Below are positions 44,623 through 54,127 of a DNA stretch of 64,000 bases, in pieces. The DNA is from Embleya sp049739465 (GTDB lineage: Bacteria; Actinomycetota; Actinomycetes; Streptomycetales; Streptomycetaceae). The position numbers and the translations under genes were made by a program. The stretch lies in the NCBI RefSeq assembly GCF_049739465.1, contig NZ_JBMHHY010000012.1, positions 1-64,000 of the forward strand. The letters run 5' to 3'. Below the pieces are notes generated by a model. That model did no database searches. It was not told where the DNA came from and worked only from the letters and a program-made list of their open reading frames with translations. Every line of letters starts with the position of its first letter. Within the stretch, counting starts at the first letter, position 1.

Positions 44623-46119
44623 GTGCCGTCTTTGTTGAACTACACCGTCATCACGGATCCGACCTCGCTGCAGGCGTCGCAGCCCGGGGCACCGTCCGTG
44701 GGAACGGTGTACGTGATCGTCTCCAACACTCACCAGTCCGACGTGACATGGGAATTCATCGATGTGGAGATCCCGGTCGGCGGCGGCGCCGGCGACCTGA
44801 CCGGCAATCCCACGGCGATCAGCGCGCGTATCGACAGCAACTACACGGTGTCCGGGCAGAATCCGGTCTTCGGCTGGGACAGTACGCTCGGCCGCTTCCG
44901 GGCGCATGACCCCTCGGTGCGGAGGCTGGCCATGCCTGCCCATCGGTCGTTCGTCCTGGTGCTCGAAGACATACCCGTTGCCGGCGCGGAGGGATTGGTC
45001 CTCCTTGAGATACACGAGAGGTCCGGCGGCGGTGACAACAACATACCCATTCGGCAGGCCGACTTCGTCACCACGCTCGGGCTGGTGAAGCAAGCTCCGA
45101 AAATCCCGGGCAACTTCCGTCCGGAAAAGAATTCATTGGTGGACGTGGACGCGGGCGCGAACGTCGTACTGAGGTGGGAGGGGCCCGACAATCTCGACTA
45201 CTGGATCCGTGACCCGGAGGGGAACGAGGTACTTGCCCAGTCGGCAGCCCCGGGACCTCGGGTAATTCGGCAATCCTTCACCTGGTCACCCGCCTCCGCC
45301 CCGAAGCGAGGCACCACTTACACGCTTATCGCCGGGACGACCAGCGCCGGGCAACAGCAGCAGGGATACTTTTTCACCACCACGGTCCACGCACGCGTTC
45401 CCGAGTTCGACAGCGGGACGCGCACTCCGTGGGTCGAGGGGACACCGAACAAGAGCCGTGTCACCTTCACCGCGGCGGGGGTGGAGATCCGCAACGGGGC
45501 GGGCGGATGGGGGACCGTCGCGGCCGACAAGGTCGAGGTGGACCGCGTGGACACCGAGTCGGTGCACGGCCGCAATTCCGACGACGGGTGGATCGACTTC
45601 CCGAAGGCCGGATTGCACGTACACCGGGACGGGCAGCCGCTGTTGGGTATCCTCTCGGCCGGCTCGGTCGAGGTGGATCGGGTGGACACCGGGTCGGTAC
45701 ATGGCCGCAATTCCGACGACGGGTGGATCGACTTCCCGAAGGCCGGGGTGCAGATCCGGGACGGACAGAACGACCTGGGCACCCTCACGGCCGGAAAAGC
45801 CGACGTGGACGAACTGCTCGCCGGCCAGGGGAAGGTGAAGGGCCGCCTGGTCGTCGAAGGAGGGATGAAGGTCAGCGAAGGAGGCGAGCAGGCGCTCGAA
45901 GCCAGTGACACCGGGGTACTGGTCAACAATGGGCTATCGGTTTCCGGTGGCGGCGATATCAAGGGCGTAGTGGAGCTCCACGATGGCATTTTCGTCCATA
46001 TCGATAAACTCAACTACATCTCGGCGGGCAAAGGTATGGGCGGGGTGGCAATCAAAGGGAATCTTGCCGTCACCGGAACAATCCTTGCGGAGACCGACAC
46101 CGAGGGACGGAAGGTCTAG
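44623..46119 (+). CDS. Repeat-bearing fibre-like protein of unknown function
   Basis: This 498-residue protein has no signal peptide or membrane segment. Residues 1-250 are beta-rich (YTVITDPTSLQASQ, GTVYVIVSN). Two near-identical 45-residue repeats follow at about 304-348 and 349-393, each with VEVDRVDT.SVHGRNSDDG and WIDFPKAG; a third, partial unit precedes them (FTAAGVEIRNG...TVAADK). The C-terminus contains VKGRLVVEGGMKVSEGG and AIKGNLAVTGTILAETD, the spacing seen in phage tail-fibre and beta-helix proteins. GTG 44623 follows GTAGGGAG. Function unknown; it could be a trimeric fibre or an adhesin. No phage genes lie nearby. Confidence 0.75.
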   Translation: MPSLLNYTVITDPTSLQASQPGAPSVGTVYVIVSNTHQSDVTWEFIDVEIPVGGGAGDLTGNPTAISARIDSNYTVSGQNPVFGWDSTLGRFRAHDPSVRRLAMPAHRSFVLVLEDIPVAGAEGLVLLEIHERSGGGDNNIPIRQADFVTTLGLVKQAPKIPGNFRPEKNSLVDVDAGANVVLRWEGPDNLDYWIRDPEGNEVLAQSAAPGPRVIRQSFTWSPASAPKRGTTYTLIAGTTSAGQQQQGYFFTTTVHARVPEFDSGTRTPWVEGTPNKSRVTFTAAGVEIRNGAGGWGTVAADKVEVDRVDTESVHGRNSDDGWIDFPKAGLHVHRDGQPLLGILSAGSVEVDRVDTGSVHGRNSDDGWIDFPKAGVQIRDGQNDLGTLTAGKADVDELLAGQGKVKGRLVVEGGMKVSEGGEQALEASDTGVLVNNGLSVSGGGDIKGVVELHDGIFVHIDKLNYISAGKGMGGVAIKGNLAVTGTILAETDTEGRKV

Positions 46120-46408
46120 GAATCGACGCGGCGCGCGGCCGGGGCGGACTTTGCCGCTGCGGCCGGGCCGCGGCCTGGTGGCGGGGTGAGCCAGGTGGGC
46201 CGGGCGCGGCCTGGCGCCAGGCCCACCACGAAGCGCACACCACCACCTACGCCGGGCGGCCGACGGCTCGCAGCCGAGCCGCCGCCACACCGGCCCGTCC
46301 GTCATCACGACAACCGAGGTGTCAAGATCGGAGTGGCCATCGGAGTGGCTATCGAAGTGGCCAGGGCGTGTCTTCAAGCCCTGGCGGCACACGGGAAGGG
46401 TGCGCACG
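46120..46408. other. Intergenic region with a palindrome and 12-bp repeats
   Basis: GGCCTGGCGCCAGGCC (46208-46223) is a perfect palindrome that may help end the fibre-like gene transcript. Three copies of ATCG(G/A)AGTGGC(C/T) follow in tandem at 46327-46362. The start of the hydrolase gene is uncertain here because the frame is open through the repeats. Confidence 0.5.
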
Positions 46409-47233
46409 TTGCTTGACTGGGAACTGAGCAGGACGTTTGACAGCGCCTCGGGCAAGGTGCGCTGGGATCGGCTCGGGGATCCGGCCGCCGCGCCGGTGGT
46501 TCTGCTACACGGCACGCCCTTCTCCTCCTACGTCTGGCGTGGTGTCGCCCGCGCGCTCGCCGCGTCTCATCAGGTGTTCGTCTGGGACATGCCCGGCTAC
46601 GGTGCGTCGGCGAAGTTCGACGGACAGGACGTCTCACTGGCTGCTCAGGGCCGGGTCTTCACCGAGTTGCTGGACCATTGGGGGCTGTCCGAGCCGCTCG
46701 TCGTGGCACACGATTTCGGCGGCGCCGTCGCCCTGCGCGCGCATCTGTTGCACGGCGCACGCTATCGGCGGCTGGCACTGGTCGATCCGGTCGCCCTGGC
46801 CCCCTGGGGCTCACCGTTCTTTCGCCTGGTCGGCGAGCACTTCGCGGTCTTCGAGCAGTTGCCGCCCAATCTGCACCGAGCGCTCGTGCGCGAATACGTC
46901 GGTTCGGCAAGCAGCCCGGGGCTCCATCCGGCGACCCTCGAACGCCTTGTCGAACCCTGGCTCGGTGACGACGGCCAACGAGCCTTCTACCGCCAGATCG
47001 CGCAGGCCGACCAGCACTTCACCGACGAGATCCAAGGACGGTACGAGTCCATCTCCCTTCCCGTGCTGGTGTGTTGGGGAGAGAACGACAGCTGGATCCC
47101 GGTGGCCAAGGCGCACGAGTTGGCATCGCGTATCCCGGCGGCCGAACTGCAACTGCTTCCCGGCGCCGGCCACCTGGTCCAGGAAGACACCCCGGCCGAA
47201 CTCACCGCGGCCCTCTTGAGCTTCCTCGCCTGA
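46409..47233 (+). CDS. Alpha/beta hydrolase (haloalkane dehalogenase / epoxide hydrolase-like)
   Basis: This protein of about 274 residues has the oxyanion motif VLLHGTPFSSYVW, the nucleophile elbow VVAHDFGGAVAL with Asp as nucleophile, an acid loop in WGENDSWIPV, and His in GAGHLVQED. An Asp nucleophile favours dehalogenase or epoxide hydrolase chemistry over esterase. TTG 46409 fits GGGAAGGG with eight-base spacing; GTG 46400 is a close alternative. It is convergent with the rifampin monooxygenase gene. Confidence 0.85.
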   Translation: MLDWELSRTFDSASGKVRWDRLGDPAAAPVVLLHGTPFSSYVWRGVARALAASHQVFVWDMPGYGASAKFDGQDVSLAAQGRVFTELLDHWGLSEPLVVAHDFGGAVALRAHLLHGARYRRLALVDPVALAPWGSPFFRLVGEHFAVFEQLPPNLHRALVREYVGSASSPGLHPATLERLVEPWLGDDGQRAFYRQIAQADQHFTDEIQGRYESISLPVLVCWGENDSWIPVAKAHELASRIPAAELQLLPGAGHLVQEDTPAELTAALLSFLA

Positions 47234-47356
47234 ACAAGGAAGCGAGCAAAGGAATCGAGCATTCGCCGACGGCGGCGAGGTTGCCGGACGACGATGAATC
47301 GCCTCGACCTGCCTGGGCGGATGTACGCCCCACCCGGTCGGGCCGCCGCCGCGGCC

Positions 47357-48868
<1,512 letters not shown>

Positions 48869-48940
48869 GGAAACTCCGTATTTCGAAAGGGCGTTGGTTG
48901 TTCCCGGGCGACGGTCCCCGGCTCGGCGCTCCCGCGCGGT

Positions 48941-49258
48941 TCACCCGGATCCGGGCGGCCCGCCTCGGACCACCGCGTCGAGCAGCGCCTTCGCGGCCAC
49001 CGGCGCCGCCCCGTCGGCAGGGATCGCGCCGGCCACGGCCGCGGCGCGGGTGGCGGCCCGGGCAGGGGTCCGGGCGGCGGGCCGGGTGGCGGCCCGGGCG
49101 CGGGTCCCGGCGGTCGGCACCGTCGTGAGCGCCTCGGACAGGAACCCGGCGGTCGACGTCGGGCGGTCGTACGCGGCGCCGAGGCCGGGCTCGACATCCC
49201 CGCGCGACCACTCATACCTCGACAACAACACATGCACTACGCGACTCACCCATTTCAT
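48941..49258 (-). CDS. Candidate short or truncated gene between the RAE and rox
   Basis: This open frame of 105-110 residues has strongly biased third positions over most of its length (GDVEPGLGAAYDRPTSTAG, AALTTVPTAG, AKALLDAVVRG). The 5' end reads out of the leader region without a clear ribosome site, so it could be the remaining C-terminal part of a larger gene. It lies between the rifamycin-associated element and rox on the same strand. I cannot assign a family. Confidence 0.35.
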   Translation of the reverse strand: MKWVSRVVHVLLSRYEWSRGDVEPGLGAAYDRPTSTAGFLSEALTTVPTAGTRARAATRPAARTPARAATRAAAVAGAIPADGAAPVAAKALLDAVVRGGPPGSG

Positions 49259-49308
49259 CGAAATCCGACCCAAGTTCGGGCCGAGATCGATGATTCTGCG
49301 GCATGACG

Positions 49309-49329
49309 GGGGCCTTGCCGCAAGGCCCC
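49309..49329 (-). promoter_or_regulatory. Rifamycin-associated element (RAE)
   Basis: A 21-bp palindrome GGGGCCTTGC-C-GCAAGGCCCC has 10-bp perfect arms. Read on the minus strand, its 19-bp core GGGCCTTGCGGCAAGGCCC matches the published RAE GGGGCTTGCGGCAAGGCCC at 18 of 19 positions. RAEs lie upstream of rifamycin-inactivation genes and make them inducible. A possible -10, CAGAAT, follows on the minus strand at 49293-49298, facing rox. Confidence 0.85.
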
Positions 49330-49351
49330 GGGTGCGCTATATGTTGGTTAT

Positions 49352-49381
49352 GGCGAGGAGTCGATATCTCCTCGCCTTTTT
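49352..49381 (+). terminator. Rho-independent terminator
   Basis: GGCGAGGAG (49352-49360) and CTCCTCGCC (49368-49376) form a 9-bp stem around TCGATAT, followed by TTTTT (49377-49381). It is a textbook plus-strand terminator. No plus-strand gene ends just before it, so it may insulate the RAE region or end a short leader transcript. Confidence 0.8.
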
Positions 49382-49607
49382 GCGTTCCGCGCCGCCGCGC
49401 CCCGGGTGCTCGACGGCCAAGCCGCCGGCTCCCCAGCCTCCGGACCATGAGCATCGACCGACCCGGACGGGCCAACCGACACCCCCACACGGGTTGACCC
49501 GGGTTGCCTCCGATCAGTTTTGGAGAAGCCACCCCCACAGCGAATCCATAGCCTGGGATGACCCGATCCGATCCGGTCCCACCGGAAACAAAGGAAACCG
49601 AGCCGCC

Positions 49608-50090
49608 ATGAATGGCACGAAGAAGTCCACCGAGAGCACGGGCGCAACGACCGACGAGACGAAGTACGACGGTTTCACGCCCGAGGAACGAAGCGCGATG
49701 AAGGACCGCGCCCAGGAACTGAAGGCTGCCTCGCGCCGCGGCACACGCGGGGCCAAGGCGGACCCCGAGGCCGAGGTGCTCGCGAAGATCGCCGAGATGC
49801 CGGAGGCGGACCGCGTCCTGGCCGAGCGGATCCACGCCATCGTGCGGGCCGAAGCGCCGGACCTCGCGCCGAAGCTCTGGTACGGGATGCCCGCGTACGC
49901 CAGGGCCGGCAAGGTCGTCTGCTTCTTCCAGAGCGCGGAGAAGTTCAAGTCGAGGTACGCCACCCTCGGCTTCAGTGACCAGGCGCATCTCGACGACGGC
50001 ACCATGTGGCCGACCGCCTTCGCCCTGACCAAGCCGACCACCGCCGACGAGGCCCGGATCGCCGAACTGATCAAGAAGGCGGCCGGCTGA
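49608..50090 (+). CDS. DUF1801-type / iron chaperone-like protein
   Basis: This 160-residue protein has a charged N-terminus and a DUF1801 core near residue 60: LAERIHAIVRAEAPDLAPKLWYGMPAYARAGKVVCFFQSAEKF, then RYATLGFSDQAHLDDG. The family is small and structurally related to frataxin-like iron chaperones, with no firm function. ATG 49608 is preceded by AAGGAAA. Confidence 0.85.
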   Translation: MNGTKKSTESTGATTDETKYDGFTPEERSAMKDRAQELKAASRRGTRGAKADPEAEVLAKIAEMPEADRVLAERIHAIVRAEAPDLAPKLWYGMPAYARAGKVVCFFQSAEKFKSRYATLGFSDQAHLDDGTMWPTAFALTKPTTADEARIAELIKKAAG

Positions 50091-50270
50091 AGCCGGGTCC
50101 CTCCCTCCTCGAACGCGACGCGAGCCCGCCGCACGGCCCGACCGAGCGAAGCAACCGGACACCTTCGAGGGACGCTCCCGGCCCAGGAACACCGGCGCGC
50201 GGCCCCACCGGGGCCGCGCGCCGCGGGTTGTCGATCCGCCGAACCCGCCCCGCCGATAGCCTGTGTCGTC

Positions 50271-50388
50271 TTGAAGCGCGCCTGGACCCTGCCGATGCTG
50301 CTCGCGGTCTGCGGCTCGGCCGTGGCGATCGTGCTGCTCGTCCGCGCGAAGCCCAGCGCAGCCGCAGCCCTGCTGCCGCAGCGAGAAA
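50271..50388 (+). pseudogene. Possible remnant of a membrane protein gene, cut by the DUF4132 module
   Basis: From TTG 50271 about 30 codons with coding-type third positions give MKRAWTLPMLLAVCGSAVA followed by more hydrophobic residues, like the start of a membrane protein. The coding signal then disappears, and a hairpin (50389-50413) marks the end of the converging DUF4132 gene. No ribosome site is seen. Confidence 0.25.
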
Positions 50389-50413
50389 GGGCCTGCGCTC
50401 GGGTGGCAGGCCC
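50389..50413. terminator. Hairpin downstream of the DUF4132 gene
   Basis: GGGCCTGC (50389-50396) pairs with GCAGGCCC (50406-50413) around a nine-base loop. It lies 50 bp past the DUF4132 stop on the minus strand and probably terminates that transcript. Confidence 0.6.
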
Positions 50414-50462
50414 GTCCTCGCCGCGTGATCAAGCAACCCGGCGAGCGTATGCGGTCACAGCA

Positions 50463-52928
50463 CTACAGCTGGCTCAGAATCGTCGGGTCCGTGATCCTCG
50501 TGTCCTCGGCCAGCATCATCGCCTTGCTGAGGATCACGGCCAGCATGCGGTCGCCCTCGAAGGGGAGATAGCCGGTCTGCGAGGCAGCCGCGTCGGACTT
50601 CGGGACGATGCACAGATACTGGTCGTTCGGCGTCATCAGGATATTCCCCGAGCCGAGGTGGATCTTGTACGTGTGGCGCTCGCCCTTCACGTGCAGGAAG
50701 CGGCCCTCGACGGTGCAGCGGTCGGCGATCGCCAGCCGGGGCACGAGCCGCTCCAGCAGCGTGCGGCGCGTCTCGGCGGCCTGGCCGAGCGCACCGAAGC
50801 CGTACGACCTCCAGTAGCCCTCGAAGCGGCCCTCCGGTCCGCCGTCTTGCCAGGTCGGGTCGTTGCCGATGCTGGCCACGCCCACGAACAGGTCCACGTC
50901 GCGCAGGACTTCGGACAGCACGAGCGGCGGGACCTCGGCAATCTGGACGGGCTCCACCGGCTCGGCGCCGGCCTCCGGCCACATGCGATACTCACCGCCG
51001 TCGCAGTGCGCCTCGTTCTTCGGCGCGTCGATCGGGTAGAAGCGGACCTGGTCAGTGGTCAGACGCAGGTAACTGCCCGACACGGTGGTGTCGTCTCCGT
51101 ACTCGTCGCCCTCCCCGTGGATCCAGTACTCGGCGCGCAACCCCCACTGCGGCAGCGCACGGGTGGCGGGCGGGGCCGAGTCGTCGACCATCAGGCGCAG
51201 CTTGTTGCGCCACCCCCGGATCGACGCCAGGGAGTGGAACTGGTGCTGGCGCAGGACGTGCGCGGCGAAACGGTTGGAGTACGTCCCCGTCGCGCGCTCG
51301 GCGTCGGTCAGCAGGTACACCTCGCGGTGGGCCTGCTTGAACGGCTGCGTGATCTCGTGCCGCTCCAGCCAGTCACGCCAGGCCACGATCTGGGCGGACT
51401 CGTGGCTCACCGGGTGCCAGAGCCGGACCTCGCTCCCTTCGCGCACCGGGTGGTCGGTGAGGGTGCGCAGTTCGCCGTCCGCGAATCCGACGGTCGTGCC
51501 GTCGACCGTCCACAGCAGCCGGCGGGCCAGAGTGCCGACCAGGGGGTGGTCGAGATACCGCTCGCGCCATGCGGTGTACGGCCAGGTGCGGCGGCCGAGG
51601 AACTGCCGGTCCAGACGCTCGCTCTGGGCGGAGAGCATCTTGTCGATGTCCTTGACCGCCGTCTTCAGCACCTTGAGCTCCTCGGCGTGGTCGCGCTTGA
51701 CGGCGGCGGGCACGCTCTTGACCTCCTTGCCCGCGGCGTTGCGCCAGCCGAGGAACACCCTGGTGCCCCGGACCTCCAGGACCGCCGTGACCTCGCCCAG
51801 ACGCGGCTCGGCCCGGCCGACCCCGGTCAACCCGTAGGAGGGGACGGCAAGTTCCTCGATCTCCTCGCGGGACAGGCCCAGCGCCTCGGCCCGGGTCCGG
51901 AGCGCGGTGTCGAGCAGCTTGAGCGTGCCCTTGTAGGTCACGCGGGTGGCCAGGCGGGCGAGTTCGGCGAGGGCCGCCTCGCCGTCGATGCGGGAGAGCG
52001 CGGTCGTGGCGGCGTTGGCGACCTTCGGGTTGCGCGGACCGAGCCCGGGGATCTTCCTGAGGGAGGTCTCGACCAGCGCGCCGAGGGCGCGGGCGGTGTC
52101 CGGATGGGCGGGCAGCAGGGCGAGTATCCAGGTCAGTCCGCGAAGGGCGTTGGCGTTGTACGGGTCGTAGGCGCTGTGTCCGTCCGGCCCGAGGAGTTCA
52201 CCGTTCAGCGCGAAGGTGCGGCGGCCGACGAGGGTGAGCCAGGGCAGCAGGGTGGTCCGGACGCGGTCGGCACCGAGGGGGAGGATCAGGCTTTCGGCCC
52301 GCTGCTCCCACAGGCGGGAGGGCTTGGTGGCTGTGGCGGTCGTCGCGTGCCGCAGGAGCGCCCGCCGGCCGGGGTCGTCCAGGGTGTCCCGCAGGGCCTG
52401 TTCGGCCCATGCCTCACCGACGTTGAGGACGGGCTCGGTGAGCGTGCCGGCGAACTCGACGAGCAGCTTCCCGCAGTAGGGCTCCAGGGCCGAGCGTCGG
52501 AAGACGGCCACAACCTCGGGCGCGAGGGGGCGGCCGGCCCTGAGTTCGGCCTCGGCGAGGAACAGGTAATGGCCGTTGAACCGCGCGGAGTTCCTCTGGC
52601 CGAGCTCGTCGAGCCGCTCCAGGCGCTCCGCCTGAAGCCGGTCGCCGGGCAGACCGTGCTCGACGGTACCCAGCAGGATCAGCACGTTGTCGCGGACGAC
52701 CGGGCCGGCCTCGGCCGAGTGGTACTGCCCGACCAGCGCGTCGGCGAGCGCGGTCCGGGCCTCGGACGGCAGCGCGCGCAACTCGGCGAAGACACCGTCC
52801 CACCGTCCGTCCCAGAAGCCCGTGTTCCTCCCGGCTCCCAGCTTCAGCAGCTCGACGGCGAGGCCATCCGCCTCCCCTACGTACTGTCGGACCAACTCTG
52901 TGATCTCCTGGAAGTCCACCACCGTCAT
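50463..52928 (-). CDS. DUF4132 / MolR-family large protein
   Basis: This 821-residue protein has helical repeat-like sequence in its first 400 residues (VRDNVLILLGTVEHGLPG, VANAATTALSRIDGEAALAELARLA), then a DUF4132 domain (about 400-600) with DIDKMLSAQSERLDRQFLGRR and LDHPLVGTLARRLLW. The rest is mixed alpha/beta and carries RFYPIDAPKNEAH. DUF4132 is named for E. coli MolR/YehI-like proteins of unknown mechanism, often in modules with MoxR ATPases or WGR proteins. The gene overlaps the small Gly-Gly protein gene by ATGA and is translationally coupled to it. No ATPase is nearby. Confidence 0.85.
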   Translation of the reverse strand: MTVVDFQEITELVRQYVGEADGLAVELLKLGAGRNTGFWDGRWDGVFAELRALPSEARTALADALVGQYHSAEAGPVVRDNVLILLGTVEHGLPGDRLQAERLERLDELGQRNSARFNGHYLFLAEAELRAGRPLAPEVVAVFRRSALEPYCGKLLVEFAGTLTEPVLNVGEAWAEQALRDTLDDPGRRALLRHATTATATKPSRLWEQRAESLILPLGADRVRTTLLPWLTLVGRRTFALNGELLGPDGHSAYDPYNANALRGLTWILALLPAHPDTARALGALVETSLRKIPGLGPRNPKVANAATTALSRIDGEAALAELARLATRVTYKGTLKLLDTALRTRAEALGLSREEIEELAVPSYGLTGVGRAEPRLGEVTAVLEVRGTRVFLGWRNAAGKEVKSVPAAVKRDHAEELKVLKTAVKDIDKMLSAQSERLDRQFLGRRTWPYTAWRERYLDHPLVGTLARRLLWTVDGTTVGFADGELRTLTDHPVREGSEVRLWHPVSHESAQIVAWRDWLERHEITQPFKQAHREVYLLTDAERATGTYSNRFAAHVLRQHQFHSLASIRGWRNKLRLMVDDSAPPATRALPQWGLRAEYWIHGEGDEYGDDTTVSGSYLRLTTDQVRFYPIDAPKNEAHCDGGEYRMWPEAGAEPVEPVQIAEVPPLVLSEVLRDVDLFVGVASIGNDPTWQDGGPEGRFEGYWRSYGFGALGQAAETRRTLLERLVPRLAIADRCTVEGRFLHVKGERHTYKIHLGSGNILMTPNDQYLCIVPKSDAAASQTGYLPFEGDRMLAVILSKAMMLAEDTRITDPTILSQL

Positions 52929-53317
52929 CCCCCCACCAGCGGAACGAGCTTCAGGAACGTGACCTCGGTGCCGAGCCCGAACTCGATCTCCTCCTCCGGG
53001 TCGGTGACCTGGCGCTTCCCCACCAGCACCAGGAAGCCGTTGCCCGCGAACGCCCGGAGTGCCAGCTCGCTCTGCACCTCCGGATCGATCCGGCGCGGCG
53101 TGCGCAGCGCGTACCCGTTCAGCATCCGCTCGGCGTCGGGCGGCTGCACCAGCCCCTGGAAAACCTGCGGCGCCTTCGCGTTGTACTCGGCGACCTCCTG
53201 GAACACCCTGCGCCGGATCAACTCACGTACGGTGAGCCTCTCCTCGAGAATTTCCAGCCCCCACCCGTCGCTCCGGTCTCCCGCCGTCGTCTCGTCGACG
53301 AACATCACGAATGCCAT
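52925..53317 (-). CDS. Small protein with a ubiquitin/MoaD-like C-terminus ending in Gly-Gly
   Basis: This 130-residue protein begins AFVMFVDETTAGDRSD and GLEILEERLTVRELIRRRV, a beta strand followed by a helix. It ends in FLVLVGKRQVTDPEEEIEF and GTEVTFLKLVPLVGG. The last 37 residues have the layout of the ubiquitin/MoaD/ThiS beta-grasp C-terminus: strand, G-K-x turn, acidic loop, strand, then a terminal Gly-Gly exposed at the end without any extension. It is the first gene of the DUF4132 pair, sharing ATGA. No E1-like or JAB gene is adjacent. I did not recognise a named family; the beta-grasp call is inference. Confidence 0.75.
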   Translation of the reverse strand: MAFVMFVDETTAGDRSDGWGLEILEERLTVRELIRRRVFQEVAEYNAKAPQVFQGLVQPPDAERMLNGYALRTPRRIDPEVQSELALRAFAGNGFLVLVGKRQVTDPEEEIEFGLGTEVTFLKLVPLVGG

Positions 53318-53899
53318 GCCGTGAACAGTACGGGCGCACGGTGACACCGATGTCCGACAGAGTGATGCAGGACTGCTGGAGCCAATCCACCATGCCTTGG
53401 CCGACCGGTCCGAAGGAACTGCCCAGCTCGCCGGCATCCCCGGAGCGGGCTGCGCCGGTGGTATCCCGGGCGCGCGGGCCCCCAACCCGGTGAACCTGAT
53501 TACTTGTTAACGGCGCCGCGAGGAGCGCCGGCCTTTCGGTGCTGCGGGATCCAAGTGCAGGCGACCAACGTCTCGGTGATGTCACATCACCCCCCCAGGG
53601 CTCATTACTGACACGCCTGCCGTTTCCCAGCCCGCAAACTCTCGCGCGACATCGTCCAGGAGCCTCGTGTGGACAAGCGGACGGCGCGCCAAGGGCGCGT
53701 CGAGTTTCACGGTGACGATCCGCGGAGGGCCGTACCACACCCGAGCAACTGAAGCCGCTCGTGGAGCTTGTCCGCACGGACCAGGCCCTTCGACCGCTCC
53801 CATGCAAGTTCGTGCAAGTAACTGGTTCGTGCGTGAACCATCGAGCAGGCTCGTGCCAGGTGTGCGTCAAACCATGACGCGAAGACCCAGGGGGCGACG
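53318..53899. promoter_or_regulatory. Divergent intergenic region with GCAAGTT-type repeats
   Basis: This gap of about 580 bp separates the minus-strand Gly-Gly protein gene from the plus-strand small gene at 53900. GCAAGTT-CG-TGCAAGT (53804-53819) is a direct repeat resembling GCAAGTTTGCGCACGT upstream of the 44-residue peptide gene. The other open frames lack ribosome sites and look spurious. GGGGCG precedes the ATG at 53900. Confidence 0.5.
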
Positions 53900-54127
53900 A
53901 TGGCGCTGCACAGGCTCGGCAAGGACCCCGAGAGCCCGAACAACGGAAGCCCGACCCTCTACTACGACGACGAGACCGATACCTACGTGTTCCAGTCCTG
54001 GAAGGTCACCGACGCCGATCGGTTGGCCGCCATGGATGTGCCCGAGCATGAGACCGTGATCGAGTTCCCGCGACGGATGATGCAGTTTTTCCCGGAGGTT
54101 CAGGGTGGCGGCGGTGTCGAAGTTTGA
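53900..54127 (+). CDS. Small conserved protein, partner of DUF6879
   Basis: This 75-residue acidic protein contains PTLYYDDETDTYVFQSWKVTDAD and DVPEHETVIEFPRRMMQFFPE. Proteins of this form lie directly upstream of DUF6879 and an XRE regulator in many Streptomyces. The stop lies 23 bp inside the next gene. No biochemical function is known. Confidence 0.8.
   Translation: MALHRLGKDPESPNNGSPTLYYDDETDTYVFQSWKVTDADRLAAMDVPEHETVIEFPRRMMQFFPEVQGGGGVEV

Noticed and set aside
50271..53324. A 1017-codon plus-strand open frame opposite the DUF4132 pair
   Set aside because: It is the antisense shadow of the DUF4132 and Gly-Gly genes. Only the first ~30 codons, before the overlap, have coding character.
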